This document shows positions 48,269 through 59,500 of a DNA stretch of 64,000 nt, in pieces. The notes beneath the pieces are model-generated. The model did not search any database. It was not told the origin of the DNA and saw only the letters and a program-made list of their open reading frames with translations. The stretch comes from Phoronis australis. Taxonomy: Eukaryota; Phoronida; Phoronidae. The stretch lies in contig NMRA01000951.1 of the NCBI GenBank assembly GCA_002633005.1, positions 4,427-68,426 on the forward strand, given 5' to 3'. A program made the position numbers and the translations under genes. Within the stretch, counting starts at the first letter, position 1. Each line of letters opens with the position of its first letter.

Positions 48269-50344
48269 TCAGCTCACTTCAGTATTTTTGATGAGTTCAG
48301 TTTTAGTCTTACTATCAGTCCATCTGATATCACATTGAAAGTGTTCAGCGAACGCATCCACAAATGGTTGTATTGCATCCTCAACAGTCACTATGACGCC
48401 GGCTTCTTGGCTTAATGATGTCACACCTTTATCAGGTATACCGCAAGGTGTGATGTGCTGGTACCATGTGAGATCTGTGTTACAGTTGAGGGCTACTCCA
48501 TGACTTGTGATGAAGCGCCGGGCGTGCACACCTGTAGTTCAAACAAGATATAAATCCGGTACAGGGACACGCTAGTGTCAGTACGCTAAATATAAAACTG
48601 GTACTGGGACAAGCTAGTGTCAGTAACCTAACTATAAATAAACTGCTACTGGGACAAGCCAGTGCCAGTAATCTAAGTATAAAACTGGTACTGAGACGAG
48701 CTAGTGTCAGCAGCCTAAATATAAATAAACTGGCACTGGTAAAAGCTAGTGTCAGTAACCAAAGTATTGCATAAAAAATTCTAAAATGAGTGTTAAGAAA
48801 TGGACTCACTGCATGCATGTTGGAGTATGAAACTTTTTCAAATGATCTAGAGTCGGAGGAGTAATCTGAAAAAAATGAATGTACTTCATATTACCTATAG
48901 CTGCCAGTTTACGATCGTCGACCCAGACTCCTGTGTCTTCCGTGGTCGTAGCCTCAACACCAAAGTGTACACACGCACTGATTAAGGTCTTCTCCAGGCT
49001 GGATATATACCATTTCATACCTGTATAGACAAGTTATACCTATACAGACAAAGCCAGTTTATTTCTAAATGAATGAGTTTTACACAAAGCTTTAGACTTA
49101 TTTTGTACTGTCCAAGTTGAAGATAAACCACTCATTTAAACATCACAATTAAATGCCTTCTAACAGCTGGTTCAGAATGATTTTGCCACAGATAAAGGGA
49201 CATTTAAACTTTACAAATTTTGATTAATAAGTTTTTACAAAATTTGCAATTTTTATCAGAAGTTTATAGTATCAAAAATATGTGACCTACAGCAAGTGCG
49301 GTTATTTTACTTTATATTAAGCACTAAGAGAAGTTGCAGTAGTAAAGAAACAGTTTGAAACTACTACTGTGACATGATGCCTAAAACAACAGCTTTTACC
49401 AGTATTATTAACTTTCTGCTATAACACTGAAGGTAAATCCAATTTTTAAATTTAGCATGAAAACATCCAAACAAAGAGCAACTACAATACTTTTTCTTAA
49501 CACCAAAATGTGTACGAGTGCCTACAAGTGTCACTTCACAGTTTCTTGACAACATCCAACTCGGATCAACTCGGCCTATTTTCTTAGGCTTCTCAAATTG
49601 TTACTCAGCAGTGTTTCACACCTGCGCATGTGCCATCTTCAATCCTTACAGCAAGTCATGTGACTTTCAAAATGGAGAATGCTGTTGAATGTGCCAGGAT
49701 ATCCCCATGAGAACAAGCTTAAAGAAGAATTAACAGAACATCCAAAGGTAGAATTGAGAATGACCGCCGCGAATGACTTTTACGATCTGCTGGGTTAAAG
49801 CAATGATTTCAGAGGTATCTTGACCACATTACGTAATGATTGAACTTACATGTGTGCAGATGTGAAACACAGCATTATGAGGTGTTCCAGATGTGACAAA
49901 GCAGTCCATTATCTCTAAGGTCTACCCAGGACAATGTTTCTACTTTTCAACGACTTCAGTGTTAGGAGTTTTATTTGGCCACAAACGATATATTATCTCT
50001 AATAAGCAACCTTTGACAAAGTGCGCCAGGTTAAGTACAGGATATGCCACCAGCTGGCCGGGTCCATGAAACGTGATCAAGCCCCCTCTTTGGGTGCTGT
50101 AGAACTCTGCCCCTAGTCCCTTCAGTCTCCTCTCCTCCTCGCCACTGTACTGCCCCCGTCTCTTCCCCACTGTGTACACAGCAGGGTGCTCCACCAACAC
50201 CAGTATGTTGCCAGGGCGATGAGTGACATGATCAGACAGCCAGTCCAAGTGCTGGCGTGCTAACCTCTCTTGGATGTGCAGTGATGGTAGATATCCCAGT
50301 CGGCCAAGGTGTACAACCGACACCAAAGGTTTGGTCGAGACCAT
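48269..50344 (-). CDS. LIPT2: Octanoyl-[acyl-carrier-protein]:protein N-octanoyltransferase, mitochondrial (LIPT2)
   Basis: LIPT2, the LipB homologue, moves octanoate from mitochondrial acyl carrier protein to GCSH at the start of lipoate synthesis. Exons 50011-50344, 48895-49020 and 48269-48531 join with matching phase to 240 residues (human about 231). The LipB signature RGGLITFHGPGQ starts at residue 86. The catalytic pair is present: Lys149 in DDRKLAAIG and Cys183 in TPCGI. RFITSHGVALNCNTDL follows the family closely. The exon 1 donor is GTTGCT, weak but phase-correct; reading through it would add 21 residues and stop. ATG at 50344 follows a plausible acceptor (TTTCAG at 50357), so a 5' UTR intron is likely; the in-frame ATG at 50401 would add 19 residues and is less likely. 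No classical mitochondrial presequence is visible. Confidence 0.94.
48558..48765. repeat. Minisatellite in LIPT2 intron 2, about 46-50 bp unit
   Basis: Four to five copies of a unit with 'gctagtgtcagtaa', 'ctaaatataaa' and 'actggtactgggac'. Units alternate between 'tataaaactgg' and 'tataaataaactg' forms. Confidence 0.8.
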
Positions 50345-50921
50345 TGGTAAATCTGAAATAATGAGCAAAACACTGATACAATTTTTGACTACTTCAAACA
50401 TTCTTTCCTATACCTAACACAATCATAAGTATACAGTGTAACACTCGATCCTACACTTGAAAATGAATTCATAACTGTGCCTTTTCATCTCAAGCCACAG
50501 CAACAAATTCTTCAGCCAGTGGAGGTTTAGAGTAAAACCTGTGTGAAAATTAAAGACTTCACCAGTGACCTGTACATGAAGCTTATTTGTATACAAGCTG
50601 TTTTGGGGTTAAGATTTCTTGAGCAGTTTATATGACAAAACTCATTAAACCTTTCTAGATGAAATCAAAAGACTCGCACCATTCAACCAAAGACAGATGA
50701 TAAAATATCATTCTTGATAGCTTCAATTTAGTCAGAAAATTTGCTATTCGACTGAAAAGTTCAGCTTGATCATCTGAGCTACAAGTACATGTAGTGCATC
50801 ACAGCATATCAGAAAGTTGCCGGTTTGTCGCGTAAAATCACGACGTCGATAACGCCGTCCATCCGTAATTCATCGGTAATTTCCTTACCGTCCTTGACCT
50901 CTAACCAACACAGTTAGAAGT
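50345..50921. other. 5' flank of LIPT2, no further gene seen
   Basis: Likely holds a LIPT2 5' UTR intron. No recognisable coding sequence. Confidence 0.4.
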
Positions 50922-51185
50922 GTGTTTGGGCTTTTTGGGAACATTTTTGTGCTTTGACAGCGAATTTCTTGCGAACTCGCTGGAGCAGACACCGTGAATG
51001 GTATTATAAGAAAGAACAATTTCTCATGGCTTGTTGAACCCCTGTTTTGTGTAAATTTATTTAGTTATGTGTTTGCTATGGACGGCTGAAGTGAAGCACC
51101 CGTGGAATTTCTAGTCCCGAGTGTCATACCTTGTAGTATTATATGTAGTGTATTGGGGACGATCAGCTGAGGGCGTCTGTGGCTG
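50922..51185. mobile_element. Solo arm of the foldback element family
   Basis: Matches the right arm at 16511-16806 over nearly its whole length (gggctttttgggaa, ttgctatggacggctgaagt, cataccttgtagtattatat). The inverted partner arm is absent here. Confidence 0.75.
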
Positions 51186-51814
51186 GCACAGGCTACCGGA
51201 GTACTGCTGTATTGGGCAAGTGCAGAAAAACGATCTGATTATACGAATAATGCAAAACATGTACATATATTAAACCTAAGCATAATGTGGCAAAAATTCA
51301 GTGAGCACCTCACTGTCTAATACTACAGGATGAAAAAAAACAGCACAGAAGCCAGACAAAACTCGTACCCTGCAGCTCACATCTCCATATTGAAATTTTA
51401 GCATAGCGCCATCTGGAGATCCACTGCTTCACAGCACGCGGGATAAGCAGAGCGGTATGCTCGTAGGCTACCGCAAAACTACTAGAATACAACATTCGTA
51501 CGTAGGTTTACGTCACAGCTAGACTATACGGCGTTCAGTTTGACGGTCCCGTTTCAGCTGCGCCAGGTGCAACCAAAGAAACCTAGTGATGGACGAAAAC
51601 TAGCCAGTTCACCTCAAGCTCAGATCAGCTCTAGGCCCACTACCCGTGAGAGCGCGGAACATTTCGGAGATCAGTAGCCAATATAACCATGACCACACCA
51701 GTGTCTACATCAACACACATGCACTGCTCAGTGTGTGTGAACTTGGAATCTTGCTAAATCTCAAGATCGCGACTGCGTGCACTGAATTGTTCCCGTGCAC
51801 CCAAATACGTCATT
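51186..51814. other. Intergenic, no gene seen
   Basis: No supportable coding frame. A CRE-like TTTACGTCAC at about 51507-51516 might belong to a promoter. Confidence 0.35.
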
Positions 51815-52344
51815 CGCTTAGGGCAACGTTTCACTTTTTTTTTGTCAGATGTTTTTCAAACGTCGAGTTAAGTTGCAAAATTTGGGTTGCAAACAAAAAG
51901 TGGAGAGAATTTGCACTCCGAGTTAGTTTGGATCTTTAACGACTTTGATGACAGCCAGTAGCAGGTCAGACCTAGGAAAATCATGAATACTTTTTCAACG
52001 GGCATTTTCTCAATTTTCACATCACAAACGTAGCTACTCGAATGCACGTGTCAGTTAGGGAGCACTGATTCAACTTTCACGTCGGCAACTTGCCTTGCGC
52101 TTTAGGGCCTTTCAAAGGCGGTCCTGAAGAATAGTAATATCGGACCTGCATGAACGAACTCACTTTTGCGATCTGAAATTTGTCAGTATTTAACACTGCA
52201 GGTAAGAGCATAATCTAAACATTTTCTCGGTGATCTCAAAAATCAATTTTGGAGCGTAGAAATGGCTGGATTTTGAAAATGCGACCTGGGATTTTGGCTA
52301 GGTCGCAAAATGCGACCTGGCGATTTGAATAGCGTCGAGCCCTG
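51815..52344. mobile_element. Right-end copy of the CTCGAC hAT-like family
   Basis: Co-linear with 2790-3337: 'agggcaacgtttcac', 'atttgcactc', 'agcactgattcaactttcac', 'gtcggcaact', then 'tgaaaatgcgacctgg' and the terminus gcgtcgagccctg at 52344. The left terminus is not found, so the copy is truncated. Confidence 0.75.
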
Positions 52345-52617
52345 AATATGACAAAGAATGATGGCGATCTACAAAACAAATAAAACATCTGTGACTTATG
52401 AGTAGATCTACGCTAGCTAAAGACTGTAATAAACTAATGACAAACTGAACTGTGTGCTTAAACTAACAGCATACATGAATCTAATGTACCTATATAGAAC
52501 TAGAAGTGTTCACAGGCACTGTGGGCTGGAGGCTGCCATATTGAGAGCAGCCAGCGCCATCTATAGGGGAACATAGTGAGCCCTCTAGTGGCAGTACCAA
52601 TATTGTCTACACGTCAG

Positions 52618-52970
52618 GGCCCGGTCGCTAATCTTTGTACTCGAAACGAACTCGAAACTATTTTTGGCAATGTCTCTGCTCCTTTTGTGCGAACTTAAGA
52701 TAATTGGTTATCAGACTGTGCTCGAATACATTATAGTTTATGTTTAGGAGTTTCTAGTTCAAGATTGCCCTTGAAGACCCTTATATCATTCGTGCTACAA
52801 ACTCGAGTAAAAACTCGAAATTTCGAGTTCAAACTCGAACTTATTGCTTTAATATTGGGTTTACAAACTGTGAACTAAGAGCAATAAATTATCTACGTAA
52901 GTTATTGTGTACTCGAGCATAGAATAATAGACACTTATCTTGAGTTCGCCCAAAAGTAGAGTAGAAAATG
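52618..52970. repeat. Dispersed repeat rich in ACTCGA/TCGAGT (copy 1)
   Basis: Starts near 'ctaatctttgtactcgaaac' and contains 'actcgagtaaaaactcgaaatttcgag' style blocks. Homologous in the same order to 55090-55450. Coding capacity is nil. Confidence 0.6.
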
Positions 52971-53169
52971 CCAAACCTAATTTCGAGTTCCATTTCGAGT
53001 ATTGGAGATCGGCCCCAGGTTTACGTTGATAAAAATTTGCTCTAACTTGATCAAATTACATGTACCAATCCTTTTTAGAGTGGGTATCTTGTTCACCAAA
53101 CAATAATTGATTAAACGGCACATAGGCCTATTACTCCGATTCTTTGACACAATTTAATCTAAACCGGGA

Positions 53170-53330
53170 GAAGGTGATCATCTGAGGCTAATAATTATAA
53201 AAATTCTTTACACTGAATAAAAAAATTCACCTCAGTAATTGTTGGAATATTCAGTTTCAAGTTCACACATACGCGATCTTGAGCTTAAGCAGGATTCCAC
53301 GTACGTTCACGCATAGCAGCACCGGCCTCT
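53170..53330. repeat. Dispersed repeat fragment (partner of 6905-7135)
   Basis: Shares 'acgcgatctt', 'ttaagca' and 'gttcacgcata' in order with 7078-7130. Confidence 0.45.
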
Positions 53331-55089
53331 GCCGGCCGGTCCCGGCGATCCAAATGACAGTCGAGAAAGCCGGACACGGACTGAACGGGTAAAACAAAAC
53401 TTTATTTGAAATCGGTATGGTGAAACATTAGAATAAGCTAATGAACTATAAACGGCAAATTAGACTGAAAAACTACAAAGTTAGACCACTCAGGTTTGTG
53501 AATTATACGAAAGCAATAGTCTTCAGTTGATCTGTGTAAAATATTGGTACCCTATGCATACTTTTTCCAAATAATTAATTCCAAGAACAGCATTTCTTTT
53601 AATTCAGTTATTAGGAAAGCATTATTGATGAAAAGAGAACCTCCGTGTGTCGGGCTACCAGGAGCATGATTTTGGTGACTATGTTACACCATAGCTGATA
53701 CTATAGTCTATGGTTTCACATTTCTAACAGATTAAGATGCTCAAGCACTGGCACTCAAACACAAAAATTTTCACCGCATTTATGCACGCCCTTAAAATAA
53801 CTGTGATTTGAGGTGATCTGGAACTATTTTTTTAATGTTTTTTCATGGGAGTCGGACGAGGGATGTGCAGACCCACATTTTCCAAAAAGGTTCGTAACTT
53901 TCCCTAGAATTCATAAACAATCGTTGATACGGAATGCTGTTACAAAGTACTCTAAGGATATTAATTTAACATCTTGACACCCAGTTTAATGAAGTAAAGA
54001 GTGAGGGCTTTCTCTTCATCAAGTCGTGGAAACAGTCCATCGTCAGACGCGCCTCTAAATTCCAGCTTCGATCACCTAAACTGCTGTCTTGGACTAACAA
54101 ACACCAAACTCTCGGAGCAAATTCAACGCACATGCACCGAAACTACTCGATCTGTGCCCGTCACGGTGATTAAACTCCATATACTCATGTCCTCAAGCGT
54201 AGGTGCGCCTGTTGTCTGTAGTGGCGTAGATATGGAATTTGAACCTACGTAGATATATTGTTTGCTGGTCCGGAACCGGGGTTTAGGGAATCGTAGCTGG
54301 AATTTAGGGGCGGTCCATGGAATCATTTGCACCTCCAGAATAATAGAAAACAAGACATAGATATACTTTGCGACAGACTGAACATAACAGAAAACAAAAT
54401 AAACTTATGCACGATATTATTAATATTAAAATTACAAACTACCTCATCAACAAAGGTGAAATAATTTCTTCCGACCAGAACAAGTTGGGACAGTGCCAAG
54501 GAAGTTGGATTATTTTGGACCGTCTCGCAACCTGCCTCCATCACAATCTGGTGAACTATTCGAAAACAAGCCAATTTGGTAAAACATTCTCCCCGTACGA
54601 TTTGATGCTTATTTCAACTATTCAAAGTGTAATTTTTGAGACAGACAGTGCTGTTACTGCCGCAACCGTGACACTCGCACCACTGAGTGTTGGCCTGGAC
54701 ACCGCGCCTCCACCTGGACATATCGGGTGGCTGGTATTTCATTAATTGTAAACACTCTCTCGCCACTTATGAGAGGGATTGAACTGATGCTTCTGGGCCA
54801 TTGTTTCCCCATTGTGCTTGGCTTTTCCTTTTCGGGTAAGTGTATCCGCCAACTATGCAAGACATCGGGTGCAGGCATTGGAACAGGCCAGCCACTGAGG
54901 TGCATGGGCGGCACGTACAGTACTGAAAAAGTNCGCCTATATACCATGTGCGAGGTAGCATTGAAAAAAGTGGGAGGCTGTAGGCCCCCCCAGCCCCCTA
55001 TGGTCGGCGTCGCCGGCTTGAGGTGTCCATGCAGTTCCTCCTCGATTACTTGTGGACGGTTTAGTACTCACCAGGTTACTCCACACCAA
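53331..55089. other. Intergenic, no gene seen
   Basis: Contains open frames on both strands around 54000-55000 with no family resemblance and no phased splice partners. A single N sits at 54933. Confidence 0.4.
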
Positions 55090-55450
55090 AGGCCAGTTAT
55101 TTAATCTTTGTACTAGGCGAAATAGTACTCAAAAATATTTGCGGCATTTTCTGTTCTACTGCAACACGACTCTGGATAACATCCGAGTCTAATAATGTGT
55201 GTTCGAGTAAATTAAGGTTTACGCAGATGGGTGTCCACTCCAAGTTTTCACTTGATGACGCCCCCTCCCCCTTTTTAGCTACAAAATCGAGTAAAGTCTC
55301 GAGATTTCGGGCAAGTTAGACATCCAGTCCAAACTCGAACTTATATGTTTAGTGCTAGGGTCAGAGCAAGCTAGAATTAGGCAGTTATCCAAGTAAACAA
55401 TAATGCGCCCGAGCACATTGTCGATATCTTGAGTTTCCAAGCAGTGCCTA
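55090..55450. repeat. Dispersed repeat rich in ACTCGA/TCGAGT (copy 2)
   Basis: Starts 'taatctttgtactaggcg', later 'aaaatcgagtaaagtctcga', 'tccaaactcgaacttat' and 'gatatcttgagttt', co-linear with 52618-52970 but more diverged. Confidence 0.55.
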
Positions 55451-56280
55451 CAAAAGCAGTAAAGTTAGATTATGGAGATTACATAGCGAGCCCAGGTTAG
55501 AAAAGTCAGAGGTACACACATGTAAGGAACACCGCAGACGGTGAGTAATTACGAGCTCACTTGACTTGTGCCTCAAATGAAATAAAACTTAGCTGAGCTC
55601 GACACAGGCGTAAAGACCTAAAAACTGCAGGCTAGTTCATTTGATTGTTCTTAAACCTTTTCGTAATTTGTCGAAACGTCGTTACTATAATTGTTAATCA
55701 CTTGACCTAGAATCAGTCGAGATGTGTCGCATGTGACCATCTAAATCAACACGGTCAAAAATGCTCCTCTTAAGATTTAACAGAATACGCAATACGTTGA
55801 ATGATTAAATAACACCAGAAAAAGATTTGAATTGTCACTATTTTCTGTTTTCACTGTCTAAACATTTCCGCCAACGAGTAAATATGTTAGGGTCCCTTTG
55901 ACGCCGCGGGTCCCTACTGGGCCTCAGAAATGGTAAATCCAAGCACATACAACTTTTCATAAGTCCATTTTGGCTAGAGTAAAAAAATACTTACGTCTAT
56001 AATAATTAATTATAAAATATCCGTGCCACAAATTATGATCCACGACAACCTTATCAACCTGACAGTTGTTTTTTCAACACCCTCATCTCGCCAGTGATCA
56101 TGCAGTGATAGATTAAGTAAGAGGTAGACAGTTTTATCCAAAAGCTTGTTTTCGTGCTTACTAATAACCTTGCCTTCATACTTTGAGACGCTTAAATTAT
56201 AGCGAGTGTTAATTTTGTTCTTATTGAGAATATTTCGATACATTATATTGTAATGTAACAGCTGCTTCGGGAACACCGGC
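55451..56280. other. Intergenic, no gene seen
   Basis: AT-rich, no coding or repeat structure that I can support. Confidence 0.35.
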
Positions 56281-56286
56281 TTTATT
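56281..56286 (-). terminator. Candidate polyadenylation signal of the nucleotidyltransferase-TPR gene
   Basis: AATAAA on the minus strand (tttatt as printed), 299 bp past the stop codon at 56585. Confidence 0.5.
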
Positions 56287-56339
56287 TCTTGGTCATTCGA
56301 TACAAAATATCAACTAGTACGTTATTGCTGCTTGCAGAT

Positions 56340-56413
56340 ATTAGATGGACGCTGATTAGATGAACGTTCATTAGATGAACGTTCATTAGATGAACGTTCA
56401 TTAGATTAACGCC
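56340..56413. repeat. 15-bp palindromic tandem repeat in the 3' UTR
   Basis: Unit attagatgaacgttc, about four copies, the last ones imperfect. Each unit contains the palindrome ATGAACGTTCAT. It lies between the stop codon and the polyadenylation signal of the minus-strand gene. Confidence 0.85.
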
Positions 56414-56584
56414 ATGATCTTAATTCATCAGAATTGTTTCAAAACACTGTACAACTTGTACGTTTTTCATCTGCCAAGTCACTGTCGTTGTACAACAAAC
56501 AGCTTCTCATACTACTGATATTAAATGTTGACGACATCCTATTGATAAAAGCACTTTTCTTACTATATGCACAATTACCCTTTT

Positions 56585-59500
56585 TTAGTTTCTGTGAAAT
56601 GTCTGCATCGATAACCTTCCTAACATTTTCTGCCAATCTAGTTTGTATTTTTCACTCAGTACAGTATCCCCTTTTTGTTTGTATGCGTCGCTTAATTGAA
56701 GTAGCATCGTCGCATTTTCATCGTTGTCAGTGATGCAACCCATTCTTGTTTTCATTTCGAAAGCTTCTGTGTAATGCCGAAGCGCCACATCTAAGTTATT
56801 TTCATTGAGGTAAAGTGCACCAATTGTCCTTAAGGTGTCAGCAGTGTACGGATGATCACGTCCTTTGTCTAATCTTCTCCGCATGCTCAACGCTTCCTCA
56901 CAGTGGGTGAGTGCCATGTTGCCATTACCTTTCTCTTGGTAACACAAACCCAGGTTGGTCAAAGATAGTGCAGTACACTCGTGGACACCAGAATTTAATC
57001 TCTTATTCATTTCAAGTGAATCCTCAGCCATGTGTAACCCCAGATCAAAATCCTTCCCACGTTTACAATGTAAAAGTCCAAGATTTCCCAACGTTTCTGC
57101 TTTACTTGGATGGTCCTTCTCACCAACTATCCTCTCGATCATGCTCAAAGACTTGGAGCAGTAACTAAACGCCTCATCTATTTCTCCGATCTTGAGATAA
57201 ACTTCTCCAATGTTGTTCATTGCGTTCGCAACACCTAGATCGTCTTTGTCGCGAAAGAACACTTTCATCAATTTCAGGTATTCAGAATTGTGCATCAAAG
57301 CCTTTTGATACAACCCCATGTTTTTACACAACCAACCCAGATCACAGTAAGCACTGGCAACAAAAGGATGAGAACTGTAAACGTCTTTTATGATTTTCAA
57401 GGAATCTGTCTTAAATTGTAGTGCCAAATCTAGCTTACCCATTTCGTTATAAACATCTCCAATGTCACTCATGATTGTTCCCAGGGCAGGGTGGTCAGCA
57501 TCTCCACAGACCTTTTTCCACACACTCAAGGAATCCTGATAGTACCGTAGTGCTAACTCAGTCTTTCCCAATTTACTGTACACCTTACCTATATCGTGCA
57601 ACGTGGATGCTATCTGTGGATGCTTTCTATTCTCGTAGAAACGCTCCCATGTGCTTAGCGCCTCTTGGTGGTGTAGCAACGCTACCTCGTACTTACCGAG
57701 TTTACTGTATAAAATTGCAATGTTATTCAAACTTGCAGCTATATCAGGGTGACTTCTGTGACCATGAATCTTCTTCTTCATAGAGACGGATTCTTGATAG
57801 TATTCTAGCGCAAGCTCGTGCCTAGTCATGTTGTCATATACATTCCCAATGTTATTCAAGCACGATGCAATGTCAGGATGGTTGATATTTCGATGGATTT
57901 TCTTCATCATATTCAGCGATTCTTGATAGTATTGCAAAGCTAACTCATTTTCTTTCAAATCATCATAGACACTTCCTATGTTACTCAGACACAATGCAAT
58001 GTCATGGTGGTCTTGATAACCATGTATTTTCCTCCACAATCCTAGCGCGTCCTGAAAATATCGTAGCGCCTTTCCTGGCCTTTCAGCTTGGACGTACAAG
58101 CTACCAATATTATGCAAACCCGACGCAACATCTTGGTGATCTACATTTCCGTAAATTGCTTTAGTCATAGAAAGCGAACCTTCAAGATGTTTCAAAGCCA
58201 AGTCGTACTCTTCCATATCACCATAAACATTTCCAATATTATTCAAGCTTGACGAAATATCAAGATGATTTGCATCACCATACAGTCTTTTCTGCATAGC
58301 CAAAGAGGTTTGATAATACTGTAAGGCGGACTTCAGCTCTCCCATTTCATAATAAACATTCCCGATATTCGTCATACAAGACGCAATTTCATAATGATCC
58401 ACGTCTCCATGAATTCTTTTTCTCATACCCAATAACCTCAGATGGTATTTTAAGGCTACGTCAATCTTGCCCACTTTGTTGCACAAAAAGCCAATATTGT
58501 TCAAGCTTGAAGCCATCTTTGGATGATCTTTATCAAAATAGATTCGCTCTCTCATACAGAAGGCCTGTTCATAGAATTCAAATGCCAGCTGGTATTTACA
58601 TGTAACATTGTACACACTTCCGAGATTGTTCAGGCACGAGGCTATTTCAGGATGATCTTCTTTACCATGAACTCTTTGCCTTAGTTCCAACGCCTCTCGG
58701 TAGTATCGCAATGCTTCGACATAGTTACCCATATTGTGACAAGCAACCCCCTTACTGTTCAAGCATGTGGCGATGCCAGGATGATCCTCGTCACCAAAGA
58801 TCCTCTTGTGCATGTCCAAAGATGACTGATAGTAACTCAGAGCTATCTTTTGTTGGGTCAAACTATCGTACACATTTCCGACATTAATAAGGCACAGCAC
58901 AATATCGGGATGATCACTGTTACAATAGATTCTCTTCCTCATATTCAAACAGTCAAGATAGTACTGCAGTGCTAATTGGTGTTTACTCATTCCAAGATAA
59001 GCACTTCCGCAATAATTCAAGCATGCTGCGATGTCCCGATGGTCCTTGTCTCCATGTAATTTCTTCACCATACGCAATGAGTCTTCATGGTACTTTAGGG
59101 CGGAGACGTAATTACCCAACTCCTGATATGCCGAGCCGATCAGATTAAGGATATAAGCTACATCACTATGCTCGTCACCACGCTCATTTTTCACCACATC
59201 AAGTGATTCTTTAAAGTAAATAAGCCCGAGCTTGGGTTTTCCTAAACGTGTGTTTGCTTTTCCAATATCTGCTTTACGTTTCGCGACAGACATTAGATTT
59301 TCAGATTCAAACTCCGCCTTCGTTACGTCAGCGACATCTGCAATTCCAATGGAGAGCGACTTGCTAATCTGTTCACTAATCAAACTATCGATGATTTCAG
59401 AAGACACGTCATCACCAGTGTTGCATCGCCATTTTCCTATACTTAAGGAGTGTGTGAAGTACTTCAGCGCCTCCGTGTATTGCTCCTCCAACATATATGT

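Noticed and set aside
15903-50344. Functional operon-like cluster of PDCD10, AGFG1, coiled-coil gene and LIPT2
   Set aside because: The genes alternate in strand and serve unrelated processes; as far as I recall the human counterparts lie on different chromosomes.
53990-55104. Genes suggested by mid-sized frames around 54-55 kb
   Set aside because: Frames compete on both strands, one contains the single N, and none shows a domain.
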